Origin: Paludibacteraceae bacterium
GTDB taxonomy: Bacteria; Bacteroidota; Bacteroidia; Bacteroidales; Paludibacteraceae
Length of the DNA stretch: 64,000 nucleotides
NCBI GenBank assembly: GCA_017454915.1
Contig: JAFTCC010000018.1
Coordinates: 33,662-97,661 of the forward strand
Direction: 5' to 3'
A program made the translations under genes and the position numbers. The number at the start of each line of letters is the position of its first letter. Positions within the stretch are counted from its first letter, which is position 1. Below the pieces are notes generated by a model. The model had not been told where the DNA came from and made no database searches. It saw only the letters and a program-made list of their open reading frames with translations. This document shows positions 1 to 7,650 of the stretch, in pieces.

Positions 1-209
1 GGCTGCTTGACATCGACAGACACGAGGTGGGTGGTTATTTCCCTGAAATAAGACATTTCGCAAAACAGTGTAAATACGACGACTGTACACATACAAACGA
101 ACCTAAATGCGCTGTACGCGAAGCCTTGCAAAACAATTATATTGCGCAAAGCCGATGGGAAAGTTATATCTCCATTCTTGGCGATGCGCAGCAGTCAAAA
201 TACCGATAA
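1..209 (+). CDS. rsgA: RsgA, ribosome small-subunit-dependent GTPase A (C-terminal fragment, 5' end outside window)
   Basis: The open frame enters from the left edge, so only about the last 69 codons are seen. The visible part holds the zinc-binding tail of the RsgA/YjeQ family: a Cys-x4-Cys-x-His-x5-Cys cluster followed by the typical helical ending. RsgA is a circularly permuted GTPase that acts late in 30S subunit maturation; the GTPase motifs would lie upstream of this window. It ends with TAA at 207-209 and is followed by a hairpin shared with the convergent riboflavin synthase gene. The GTG at 27 is an internal codon, because homologous sequence continues in frame upstream of it. Confidence 0.9.
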   Translation, partial: LLDIDRHEVGGYFPEIRHFAKQCKYDDCTHTNEPKCAVREALQNNYIAQSRWESYISILGDAQQSKYR

Positions 210-248
210 CCGCGAAGCGGTCATTATCACTGTATTGATATAAAATTA

Positions 249-305
249 GGGTACTCCCGTGAGTCACGTTGTTTTACAACCGTGAATGCCGGAGTACCCT
301 TTGTT
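249..305. terminator. Shared hairpin terminator between rsgA and ribE
   Basis: A perfect 9-bp inverted repeat (GGGTACTCC at 249-257, GGAGTACCC at 291-299) encloses a second, imperfect stem around 264-283. It lies between the stops of two convergent genes and is followed on the plus strand by a short T-rich stretch. A bidirectional terminator is the simplest reading. Confidence 0.6.
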
Positions 306-316
306 ATATGGCTTTT

Positions 317-925
317 TTATTCGGCCTTGAGTTCCTGTAGGCGCGCGATGTACTTGCCGAGTATGTCAAACTCGATGTTCACCACTGTGCCGGCGGCGAT
401 GTTCTTGAAGTTAGTATGGTCGTGTGTGTATGGAATAATGGCAACTTCAAACGAATTTTCGGTTGGGTTGCAAACCGTTAGGCTGACTCCGTTGACGCAT
501 ACCGAGCCTTTGTCAACGCAGAAATATCCGCGCAAAGCCATTCTGCGGTCGTATTCGTATTGGAATCGATATCGCCATGAGCCATCCTCTTCGCAGACCG
601 ATATGCACTTGGCTGTCATGTCAACATGCCCTTGCACGATGTGCCCGTCAAGTCTGCCGTTCATCACCATCGAGCGTTCGACGTTGACCAAGTCGCCTAT
701 GCTTAGTTGTCCGAGGTTAGTGCGACTAAGGGTCTCGCTGACGGCAGTGACGGTGTAGTTGTTTCCGTCAATATCAACCACCGTGAGGCACACTCCGTTG
801 TGCGCGACACTCTGGTCGAGGTGAAGTTCGCCCGTAAACGAGCATGTAAGTGTGAAGTGGACATTCTCCGCCTCATGTCTTATTGCCACAACCCTTGCGG
901 CTTCTTCTACAATTCCGCTGAACAT
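317..925 (-). CDS. ribE: Riboflavin synthase, alpha subunit
   Basis: The 202-residue protein starts with the family hallmark MFSGIVEE and consists of two tandem lumazine-binding (Lum_binding) domains of about 95 residues each, with GHIVQGHVD at the junction. It converts two 6,7-dimethyl-8-ribityllumazine molecules into riboflavin plus the pyrimidinedione precursor, in the cytoplasm. Length is normal. It lies 15 bp downstream of the secreted-nuclease gene on the same strand, so the two are probably cotranscribed. The partner lumazine synthase (ribH) is about 45 kb away at 46274. No FMN riboswitch is apparent upstream. Confidence 0.95.
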   Translation of the reverse strand: MFSGIVEEAARVVAIRHEAENVHFTLTCSFTGELHLDQSVAHNGVCLTVVDIDGNNYTVTAVSETLSRTNLGQLSIGDLVNVERSMVMNGRLDGHIVQGHVDMTAKCISVCEEDGSWRYRFQYEYDRRMALRGYFCVDKGSVCVNGVSLTVCNPTENSFEVAIIPYTHDHTNFKNIAAGTVVNIEFDILGKYIARLQELKAE

Positions 926-940
926 GATCCCTGTTTCTGT

Positions 941-2515
941 TTATTTGTTTCTTACGAGTATTTTATTTTGCATGACACGTCCTGAACCGTATGCATTGAT
1001 GATGTGCACGCCTGGTGTGAGGTCATCGATGGGAATGACGAACGACTCGCTGTCCACAGGTTCGTCATATTCCAGCTGTCCGGTAATGCCGTAAATTCTC
1101 AGCCTGCCTTGTTTCATGCCTTTGAGCACATACTGTCCGTTTTCGTTGACGAGCGCCAGTGCGTCTGCCCCCACGTTGCCAGTTCCGCTGTCCTCATTGG
1201 CGTTGTAGTCGCCGAGCCTAAGTCCTACGATGATAGGGTCGTGGTCTGACGAGCGGAATTTGTCGGTTTGGCTTGAGTATTTGTAGCTGTTGCGGTATGA
1301 CTCGTCGGAGTTGATGTGCCATGCCGCCATGCCTGTCACCTGCTTGGCCATTGTGGCGTTGGCGAGCGCATGGTCGAGATAACCGGCCGTGTAGCTGTTG
1401 TAGGAATATACGTAGGAATAAGAAGAGTCGGCGTGGAACACTTGGTGCAGGTCCTTAAAGCCTGCCTCAATAAGTTTTATTACGGGGTCTTCTTTTGCGT
1501 ATGCGTTGAGGTCGCCCATCAGCAGCACGTCGGGGTCAACTGAAGCAAATTTTTTCAGAGAGTTGATAACCGACTGGGCTTCTATAGTGCGGGCATTGTT
1601 GAACGCCCCTTGTCCGTCGCCTTGGTCAGAGTCCACACCGCTCGTCGGACCATTGACTTTTGCCTTGAAGTGGTTGACGCCGAGCACGAAGACTTCACCG
1701 CTCTCTTTGTGGCGGAAGGCTTGCAGTTTTTTGCGGTTGGCAACGCCGATGTTATTGTTGTCCATGCTTCCGGTGCGCTCTATCCGGTCGGAGCAGTAGA
1801 TGTAGCCAGATTTAGTCCATGTGCCTGATGCTGACATTCCATCGTCTATGTATGTGAATTTTCTGCCCAGTTCTTGAGTCAAACCGTTGGCGAGTTTTTC
1901 CAAAGCGCCTTGTCCTTGCTCGATTTCGCAAACCGCATAAATGTCGGCATTGACGGCGGACAGCGCTTCGAGTATTTTCAGGTATTGTATGCGTTGCTGT
2001 GAAGAACTTGTCGGACCTTGTGAGCCGCTGCCGAGGTTCTCAACAAGGAAGTAACAGAGGTTCATGCAGCAGACTTTGACGTTGCAGTTGCCCACATTAG
2101 GCGGTGTGTCCATTTCCGCATAGGTGTAGTGCCTTTGGGGTGTGCCGACAATGCTGACCGAGTTGGTGCTGTTGACTTTGATGACTAAGTCCGTAAGCAT
2201 TTCACCCATGCGCGGTGTGGCTCCAAGCCCTGTTACGTTGACCAATCCTGCGTTGTTGGCGCTGACGATTCGTTTATAGTCGTCGGTCAGCGGTCGTGCT
2301 TGGTTGGTAGGTGCCATAAGCCTCCTCGGGCCGCCATAGAAACCGCTGCCTGACAGTTGGTTGACAAACCATGGCTGTGTGAGGCGTATGGTTTTGCCAA
2401 CGTATGGGGCCAACTGCGCTGGTGTCCAATATCTCAAGTCGGAGAATGTAACGGACTCTTGTGCAGACGCAAGAGTGATGAACGCTAAACAAATTAGGGT
2501 AAAAATTTTACGCAT
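941..2515 (-). CDS. Secreted endonuclease/exonuclease/phosphatase-fold protein with C-terminal sorting domain
   Basis: The 524-residue protein begins with a signal peptide (about residues 1-18, ending ASA|Q). Residues of about 145-440 form an endonuclease/exonuclease/phosphatase (DNase I-like) fold: the metal-binding Glu in CEIEQGQ near 195, GDLNAYAKEDP near 333 and the active-site SSDHDPI near 420. It resembles extracellular nucleases of the ExeM/NucH type. The last 70 or so residues, ending in a basic KILVRNK tail, look like a type A type IX secretion sorting domain, so export to the surface or medium is inferred. It is probably the first gene of a unit with ribE. Its substrate (DNA, RNA or phosphoester) cannot be read from sequence. 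Confidence 0.82.
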   Translation of the reverse strand: MRKIFTLICLAFITLASAQESVTFSDLRYWTPAQLAPYVGKTIRLTQPWFVNQLSGSGFYGGPRRLMAPTNQARPLTDDYKRIVSANNAGLVNVTGLGATPRMGEMLTDLVIKVNSTNSVSIVGTPQRHYTYAEMDTPPNVGNCNVKVCCMNLCYFLVENLGSGSQGPTSSSQQRIQYLKILEALSAVNADIYAVCEIEQGQGALEKLANGLTQELGRKFTYIDDGMSASGTWTKSGYIYCSDRIERTGSMDNNNIGVANRKKLQAFRHKESGEVFVLGVNHFKAKVNGPTSGVDSDQGDGQGAFNNARTIEAQSVINSLKKFASVDPDVLLMGDLNAYAKEDPVIKLIEAGFKDLHQVFHADSSYSYVYSYNSYTAGYLDHALANATMAKQVTGMAAWHINSDESYRNSYKYSSQTDKFRSSDHDPIIVGLRLGDYNANEDSGTGNVGADALALVNENGQYVLKGMKQGRLRIYGITGQLEYDEPVDSESFVIPIDDLTPGVHIINAYGSGRVMQNKILVRNK

Positions 2516-2585
2516 ATAGGTTAGGGTTAGTTATTTGCATTTGTTTTTCTTTCTTGGCATGTCTAAGTTTATGGTTTAATGCTGT

Positions 2586-3902
2586 TCAGCAGCCAATAGC
2601 GATGTACTTGATGCCAGCCGTTTCAAGTTCGTCGGGGTCGAACACGTTTCGCCCGTCAAGCAGCAGCGGTTCGCTTTTCATGACAGAAGCTATTCGTTTC
2701 CAGTCTGGCATTCGGTAGCTTTTCCATTCTGTTACGTGCATTATAGCATCGGCTCCTGTTGTGGCGTCATAGATGTCTGTGGCATAGCGCACTGCCGCTC
2801 CGAGCCGCCTTTTGCATTCTGTCATGGCAACAGGGTCGTACACGGCAACGTTGCATCCCGCTTTGAGCAGCAGGTCGATAAGTACGAGCGACGGAGCTTC
2901 TCTCATATCGTCGGTTTCTGGCTTGAACGACAGTCCCCATAGTGCCACTGTCTTGCCCTCTATATGACCGCCAAAATGCTGTTTGAACTTATTGAATAAC
3001 AGCCCTTTTTGCGTTTCGTTGACCTCTTCCACGGCTTTTAGCACCCGCATGCTGTATCCGTTTTCGTCACCAGTGTGAATAAGGGCCTTAACGTCCTTGG
3101 GGAAACAACTGCCTCCGTAGCCAATGCCGGGATAAAGGAATTTGCTGCCAATGCGGCTGTCGGAACCGATGCCCTTTCGTACCATATTGACGTCAGCGCC
3201 AACTCGTTCGCATAGATTGGCGATGTCGTTCATGAAACTGATTCGAGTAGCGAGCATTGAGTTGGCGGCATATTTGGTCATTTCGGCAGATGGGATGTCC
3301 ATGAATATCACACGGAAGTTGTTGAGCAACATTGGCTTGTAGAGTCTTGTGAGAACTTTTTTAGCATGTTCGCTCTCCACCCCGACCACAACCCTGTCCG
3401 GTCGCATGAAGTCGGCTATTGCATTGCCTTCCTTGAGGAACTCGGGATTGGATGCGACGTCAAATGGCACGTCAACTCCACGTTTCTTGAGTTCGCACAG
3501 AATAGTGGCTTTAATCTTTTGCGCCGTGCCTACCGGTACTGTGCTTTTTGTTACCACCACGAGGTATTTATTGATGTTTTCGCCAATCGTTTTCGCCACT
3601 TGCAGCACGTATTTGAGGTCTGCGCTTCCGTCTTCGTCAGGCGGTGTGCCTACTGCGCTGAACACCACTTCGACATTGTCCAGCACTTCTTCGAGGCGCG
3701 TGCTGAAATGCAGGCGTCCGGCACTCACGTTACGCACCACCATGCTGTCGAGGTTGGGTTCGTAAATCGGTATTATGCCCTTTCGCAGATTTTCAATTTT
3801 TTCTTTGTCAATGTCTATGCATGTAACGTCGATGCCCATTTCGGCAAAGCACGTGCCAGTAACCAGACCTACATAACCAGTTCCAACTATTGCGATGTTC
3901 AT
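2586..3902 (-). CDS. ugd: UDP-glucose 6-dehydrogenase
   Basis: The enzyme oxidises UDP-glucose to UDP-glucuronate with NAD+, supplying uronic acid donors for surface polysaccharides. The start at 3902 puts the Rossmann motif GTGYVGLVTG at the extreme N-terminus; a longer frame to 3938 would add 12 unlikely residues. The central dimerisation domain and the catalytic Cys near residue 266 in GGSCFPKD are present, and GLSFKPETDDMREAPS marks the C-terminal UDP-binding domain. The length of 438 residues is normal. It starts 25 bp after the PAP2 gene on the same strand, so cotranscription is likely. Confidence 0.95.
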   Translation of the reverse strand: MNIAIVGTGYVGLVTGTCFAEMGIDVTCIDIDKEKIENLRKGIIPIYEPNLDSMVVRNVSAGRLHFSTRLEEVLDNVEVVFSAVGTPPDEDGSADLKYVLQVAKTIGENINKYLVVVTKSTVPVGTAQKIKATILCELKKRGVDVPFDVASNPEFLKEGNAIADFMRPDRVVVGVESEHAKKVLTRLYKPMLLNNFRVIFMDIPSAEMTKYAANSMLATRISFMNDIANLCERVGADVNMVRKGIGSDSRIGSKFLYPGIGYGGSCFPKDVKALIHTGDENGYSMRVLKAVEEVNETQKGLLFNKFKQHFGGHIEGKTVALWGLSFKPETDDMREAPSLVLIDLLLKAGCNVAVYDPVAMTECKRRLGAAVRYATDIYDATTGADAIMHVTEWKSYRMPDWKRIASVMKSEPLLLDGRNVFDPDELETAGIKYIAIGC

Positions 3903-3927
3903 TATGTAATAAGAATGAATCGGTTTT

Positions 3928-4599
3928 TTATTGTTCAATTCGCCTAATTCCTTTTATCGTAAGGCGATAATCGTTGAGCGCATTGACGCGCATTGGGAAT
4001 TTCCACACTAATAGCAGCATGACAGACACGATGCCAATCAGCGAACCAGCCCAAATGTCGAGGCAGAAGTGCTGCGAGAGATATACGCGTGAGTAGCAGC
4101 CCAAAATAGCGAGCAGGCAATAGAGAACCTGCCACTTGCGGTCAGGAGTGATGATTGAAAGCGCGAAAAACATAGAGAAAAACGCCGCCGAGTGTCCCGA
4201 TGGGAACGAGTAGGTGGTGTGCATGTTAACTCCATCAACCAGCACAAGTTGAACGTCAGGCATGTATTCAGCAAACCAGCGTACAGGGCGGTAAGCATGG
4301 TAAAACTCCTTTGCAAAATAAATGATAATGGCTCCTACGGCTTGCGATAGCAGCATGAGTAGCGAACTCGAGAACCTGTAGAATACCAGTAACACGCCTA
4401 CCACGTACGGCAACCACTGGCACAATCCGGTGTAGTGCTTGAAAAAGCAGTCGGCCACAGCGTTATGCCTGCTTGACATGAACAGGTGCAAGTCGGCTTT
4501 GGCATAATACGCCAAAGCGCATCCTAATGCCGTAAAAAACAGCAAATAGATTGCAAGGAAATACCGCTGTTGGTAGAGCGTGGCGCGTAAATTGTTCAT
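3928..4599 (-). CDS. PAP2-family membrane phosphatase
   Basis: About 223 residues from the chosen ATG at 4599, with several hydrophobic helices. The three phosphatase motifs of the PAP2/LpxE-like superfamily are visible: KEFYHAYRP (KxxxxxxRP), FPSGHSAA (PSGH) and SRVYLSQHFCLD (SRxxxxxHxxxD). Members dephosphorylate undecaprenyl pyrophosphate, phosphatidate or lipid A; which applies here is not clear. The frame runs to 4671, but a -7 promoter box at 4605-4613 lies inside that extension, supporting 4599. The box is so close to the ATG that the transcript would be leaderless or nearly so. Confidence 0.85.
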   Translation of the reverse strand: MNNLRATLYQQRYFLAIYLLFFTALGCALAYYAKADLHLFMSSRHNAVADCFFKHYTGLCQWLPYVVGVLLVFYRFSSSLLMLLSQAVGAIIIYFAKEFYHAYRPVRWFAEYMPDVQLVLVDGVNMHTTYSFPSGHSAAFFSMFFALSIITPDRKWQVLYCLLAILGCYSRVYLSQHFCLDIWAGSLIGIVSVMLLLVWKFPMRVNALNDYRLTIKGIRRIEQ

Positions 4600-4604
4600 A
4601 GACT

Positions 4605-4613
4605 GCAAAGTTA
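4605..4613 (-). promoter_or_regulatory. Bacteroidetes -7 box for the PAP2-ugd unit
   Basis: Minus-strand TAACTTTGC matches the TAnnTTTG consensus exactly. The start codon lies 5 bases downstream, so the 5' UTR would be near zero. A clear -33 TTTG is not seen. Confidence 0.6.
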
Positions 4614-4691
4614 GCAATAAAATTTGGATTTTTGCGTATGTCACTTTTTTTTTGTAATATTGCATTCCCAAATTATATATAATGTAATTTT

Positions 4692-5327
4692 ATGGCAAAT
4701 ACGATAGATGTGAAATTCATTTTGCCTGACACGTTAGGCGACGAGCAGGGTGAGTATAGTCTTGAGGGATGGCACATTTCTTTGCTTAGCAGCGACGGCC
4801 GTAAGGTGGAACTGTCTGATACTGACGCAGACGGCAAAGCTGTTGTGCTGCTCAACAACAGGACGCTCAAGCGCCCGCAGGTGCTCGAATGTGACATTGT
4901 GCGTTTTCAGAACAACAAGGACAAGTGGATAGCGTTTGTGGGGCTGTTGGGTGGCCGTCCATACGAGATTTTCACGGGCTTAGCTAACGACGACGATGGT
5001 CTGTTAGTGCCAAAGTCAGTGTCGAAAGGCAGGATTATCAAGTCGGTAGATGAAAACGGCAACAAGCGTTACGATTTCCAGTATATCAACACTCGTGGCT
5101 ATAAGACCACGATAGAGGGTCTGTCATATAAGTTCGACAAAGAGTTTTGGAACTATGCCAAGCTCATCAGCGGTGTGCTCCGCTACGGAATGCCGATAGA
5201 GCAGGTCATCAAAATGGTAAGCTCGCTCGAACTTGACAGCGAGAGTATAAACAGCTGGAAAGTTGGTGTTGAGCGTGCACTCAAGAAGTATTTGCCTCAG
5301 CGCGAAAATTCCGGCGCAGAAATATAA
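4692..5327 (+). CDS. Standalone protein resembling the C-terminal region of B12-dependent ribonucleotide reductase (NrdJ)
   Basis: This 211-residue protein is not a complete enzyme. From about residue 65 to the end it follows the late C-terminal part of Bacteroidales adenosylcobalamin-dependent ribonucleotide reductase: RFQNNKDKWIAFVGLLGGRP, then YEIFTGL, then GYKTTIEGLSYKF, then LISGVLRYGMPIEQVIK, ending GVERALKKYL. The catalytic barrel, its cysteines and the terminal zinc-finger tail of NrdJ are all absent. The first 65 or so residues are not recognised. It is followed 35 bp later by surE. The family relation rests on remembered NrdJ sequence. The function is unknown; a regulatory or partner subunit, or a relic kept by selection, are both possible. 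Confidence 0.7.
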   Translation: MANTIDVKFILPDTLGDEQGEYSLEGWHISLLSSDGRKVELSDTDADGKAVVLLNNRTLKRPQVLECDIVRFQNNKDKWIAFVGLLGGRPYEIFTGLANDDDGLLVPKSVSKGRIIKSVDENGNKRYDFQYINTRGYKTTIEGLSYKFDKEFWNYAKLISGVLRYGMPIEQVIKMVSSLELDSESINSWKVGVERALKKYLPQRENSGAEI

Positions 5328-5362
5328 ACAGCAAAATATAAATTCTCGGAATACACAGATAT

Positions 5363-6121
5363 ATGAAAATTTTGATAAGTAATGACGACGGCATAGGCAG
5401 TCCCGGCATAGACCTTCTGACTCGCGTAATGCGCACCATAGGCGATGTTACCGTTGTTGCTCCTGATGGCGGGCGCAGCGGGATGAGCAGCGCGTTTACG
5501 GTGAGTAAACCTCTGCGGCTGGACAAGGTGTTTGAAGAGCCAGGGCTTGTTAAGTATGTGTCCAACGGCACTCCCACCGACTGTGTGAAACTTGGACTAA
5601 ATGAAATTTTTGCGGACGAAAAACCAGATTTGCTCGTCGCCGGCATCAATCATGGTGCAAATTCAAGCACAGCGGTGCTTTATTCAGGTACTCTGGGTTG
5701 TGTTTTCGAGGGCTGCGAGAATGATGTGTTAAGTATAGGTTTCTCGCTTTGCAACCATAGTTGGGCAACAAGCACCCAATACCTTGAGCCATACATACTT
5801 CCGATAGTGAAAAAAATAATTGGCTTAAACCCTCCCAAGGGGCTATGCTTCAATGTCAATGCTCCAGAGGGTCCTATCAAGGGTGCCGTGTTAACCCGTC
5901 AATGCCGCGGTCATTGGGGAAAAGAGTTTGAGCATAGGGTGGACCCTCACGGCCGTGACTACTATTGGCTTACTGGCGAGTATTTTAACCACGAGCCAGA
6001 CGCCACTGACACAGATGAGACCGCATTGAGCAACGGCTATATATCAATCTGCCCGCTCAAGATAGACATGACCGCGCATGATTATATCCGCGTGATGGAA
6101 CAAGTAAATTGGCAAATCTGA
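5363..6121 (+). CDS. surE: 5'/3'-nucleotidase SurE
   Basis: The 252-residue protein opens with the SurE signature ILISNDDGIGSPGI, whose Asp pair coordinates the divalent metal, followed by VVAPDGGRSGMSSAFT and later SNGTPTDCVKLGL and AGINHGANSS. It is a metal-dependent nucleoside monophosphate phosphatase of the cytoplasm. Its stop codon overlaps the start of the next small gene (TGATG at 6119-6123), and lpxB follows, an arrangement familiar in Bacteroidales. Confidence 0.95.
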   Translation: MKILISNDDGIGSPGIDLLTRVMRTIGDVTVVAPDGGRSGMSSAFTVSKPLRLDKVFEEPGLVKYVSNGTPTDCVKLGLNEIFADEKPDLLVAGINHGANSSTAVLYSGTLGCVFEGCENDVLSIGFSLCNHSWATSTQYLEPYILPIVKKIIGLNPPKGLCFNVNAPEGPIKGAVLTRQCRGHWGKEFEHRVDPHGRDYYWLTGEYFNHEPDATDTDETALSNGYISICPLKIDMTAHDYIRVMEQVNWQI

Positions 6122-6408
6122 TGGGCTGGCAGGAAAAATATGACCATGTTTGGTTAGGTGTGCTGATAGGACTTTTGCTGCCGGGCTTGTTCGCATTAGC
6201 TTACATAGAGCGCATGGATCTTTGGTATGCTCTGCAGACGTTTCAGTTTGCCCAAGGCACTTTGCTTAACAAATTGCTGCTTGTTGCCACGTTTCCTGAC
6301 CTTGCGCTTATTTTTGTGTTTTATCAACTTGATATGTGGCAGGTTAGCAAGGGTGTGCTTGTCGGCACATTTCCCTATATGCTTGCCAGCCTGTATTTTT
6401 CATTATGA
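6121..6408 (+). CDS. Small integral membrane protein between surE and lpxB
   Basis: About 95 residues with roughly three hydrophobic helices (near residues 10-30, 42-65 and 72-92). The ATG at 6121 overlaps the surE stop (TGATG), a sign of translational coupling; the TTG at 6109 is an alternative. I recognise no named family beyond its repeated occurrence as a conserved short protein at this spot. Being wedged between surE and lpxB suggests an envelope-related role, which is inference. Confidence 0.75.
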   Translation: MGWQEKYDHVWLGVLIGLLLPGLFALAYIERMDLWYALQTFQFAQGTLLNKLLLVATFPDLALIFVFYQLDMWQVSKGVLVGTFPYMLASLYFSL

Positions 6409-6431
6409 ACCTCTAACATTTTTAAGACCGC

Positions 6432-7586
6432 ATGAAATACTTTGTGATCTCTGGTGAGGCTTCTGGTGATTTGCATGCCTCCAACTTGATACGCGAACTC
6501 CGCCATCTTGACCCTTCGGCAAAAGTGTGGGCGATGGGGGGCGATTTGTGTCAGCAGGCTGGTGCGCAACTTATCAGGCACTACCGTGACATGGCTTTTA
6601 TGGGAATCATCAATGTGGTCAAAAACTGGGGCAAAATAAGTGACAATTTCCGTGCGGCCTGCGAACTACTGAGCGTTGAGCAGCCTGACGTGCTGGTACT
6701 GGTTGATTATCCGAGTTTTAATCTAAAACTTGCGCAATACAGCAAACAACACAACCTGCCGACCAAGGTCGTTTACTATATTTCGCCTAAACTATGGGCA
6801 TGGAAGAGCTACCGCATACGTTCGATGAAACGCTATGTTGACCAAGTGCTGCTTATTTTGCCTTTCGAGGAGGAGTATTATGGCAGCCGTGGCTATTGCT
6901 CTGCGCAATATGTCGGTAATCCGTTGGTTGACGCAATAGACCAATGGCGTTTGAGCGGTGTGTCGGCCACATTTCGTCAGCGTCATGGCCTTGAGCATGA
7001 CCGGCGCCCTATAATTGCCTTGTTGCCTGGTAGCCGCACGCAGGAGATTAAAGGTTGTCTGCCGCGAATGATATCAGCCTGTTCGCGTTTCGCAGTAGAG
7101 AACAGACTTGTAATAGCTGGAGCTCCAGGACAGCCTAAAGAGCTGTATGACAGTATTGCAGGGCATTGTCCTGTGATTTTTAACGACACTTACTCACTGC
7201 TTGACAACTCTGTTGCCGCCGTGGTCAATTCCGGCACTGCGACGCTTGAGACTGCTCTGATTGGATGCCCGCAGACTGTGGTGTACAACATCGCTATGCC
7301 GCATTTGGCATCGCTTATCAAGCCGTATGTTATTAAGACGCGTTATGTTTCTCTTGTCAATATCATAGCGGGTCGTGAGGTCGTTAAGGAACTTGTGGCT
7401 GCCGATTTCAAAACGGCCACGCTCATGGCTGAGGTAAGCAGGTTGCTGACCGACGTTTCATATACGCAGGCAATAAAGGATGGTTATCAAGAAATCGGCG
7501 CAATGCTTGGCGAAGCCGGTGTGTCGAAAAGGGCAGCGCTGGCAATCGTGGACGGCGTATGGACAGATAACGGCGCAACAAGGTAG
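6432..7586 (+). CDS. lpxB: Lipid-A-disaccharide synthase
   Basis: The 384-residue GT19 glycosyltransferase begins with the LpxB signature YFVISGEASGDLHASNLI and contains KVVYYISPKLWAWKSYRI, FVGNPL-like YVGNPLVD, LLPGSRTQEI and NSGTATLETAL. It joins UDP-2,3-diacylglucosamine with lipid X at the inner face of the cytoplasmic membrane to make the lipid A disaccharide. Length and start are normal. It is the third gene of the surE cluster, and a phosphoethanolamine transferase gene follows 64 bp later. Confidence 0.96.
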   Translation: MKYFVISGEASGDLHASNLIRELRHLDPSAKVWAMGGDLCQQAGAQLIRHYRDMAFMGIINVVKNWGKISDNFRAACELLSVEQPDVLVLVDYPSFNLKLAQYSKQHNLPTKVVYYISPKLWAWKSYRIRSMKRYVDQVLLILPFEEEYYGSRGYCSAQYVGNPLVDAIDQWRLSGVSATFRQRHGLEHDRRPIIALLPGSRTQEIKGCLPRMISACSRFAVENRLVIAGAPGQPKELYDSIAGHCPVIFNDTYSLLDNSVAAVVNSGTATLETALIGCPQTVVYNIAMPHLASLIKPYVIKTRYVSLVNIIAGREVVKELVAADFKTATLMAEVSRLLTDVSYTQAIKDGYQEIGAMLGEAGVSKRAALAIVDGVWTDNGATR

Positions 7587-7650
7587 CCATAGCGACGCCG
7601 CTGCAATTTTAATAGAGATATTAAGGTAATAAAGTTTTTAATTTATATAA

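Noticed and set aside
2519..2534. Telomere-like TTAGGGTTAG stretch upstream of the secreted nuclease
   Set aside because: Only about two units in a short AT-rich leader; a chance motif in a bacterial gap.
32..3950. Long plus-strand frames opposite ribE, the nuclease and ugd (for example 282-758, 3366-3947)
   Set aside because: They are antisense shadows of well-supported genes with atypical composition.
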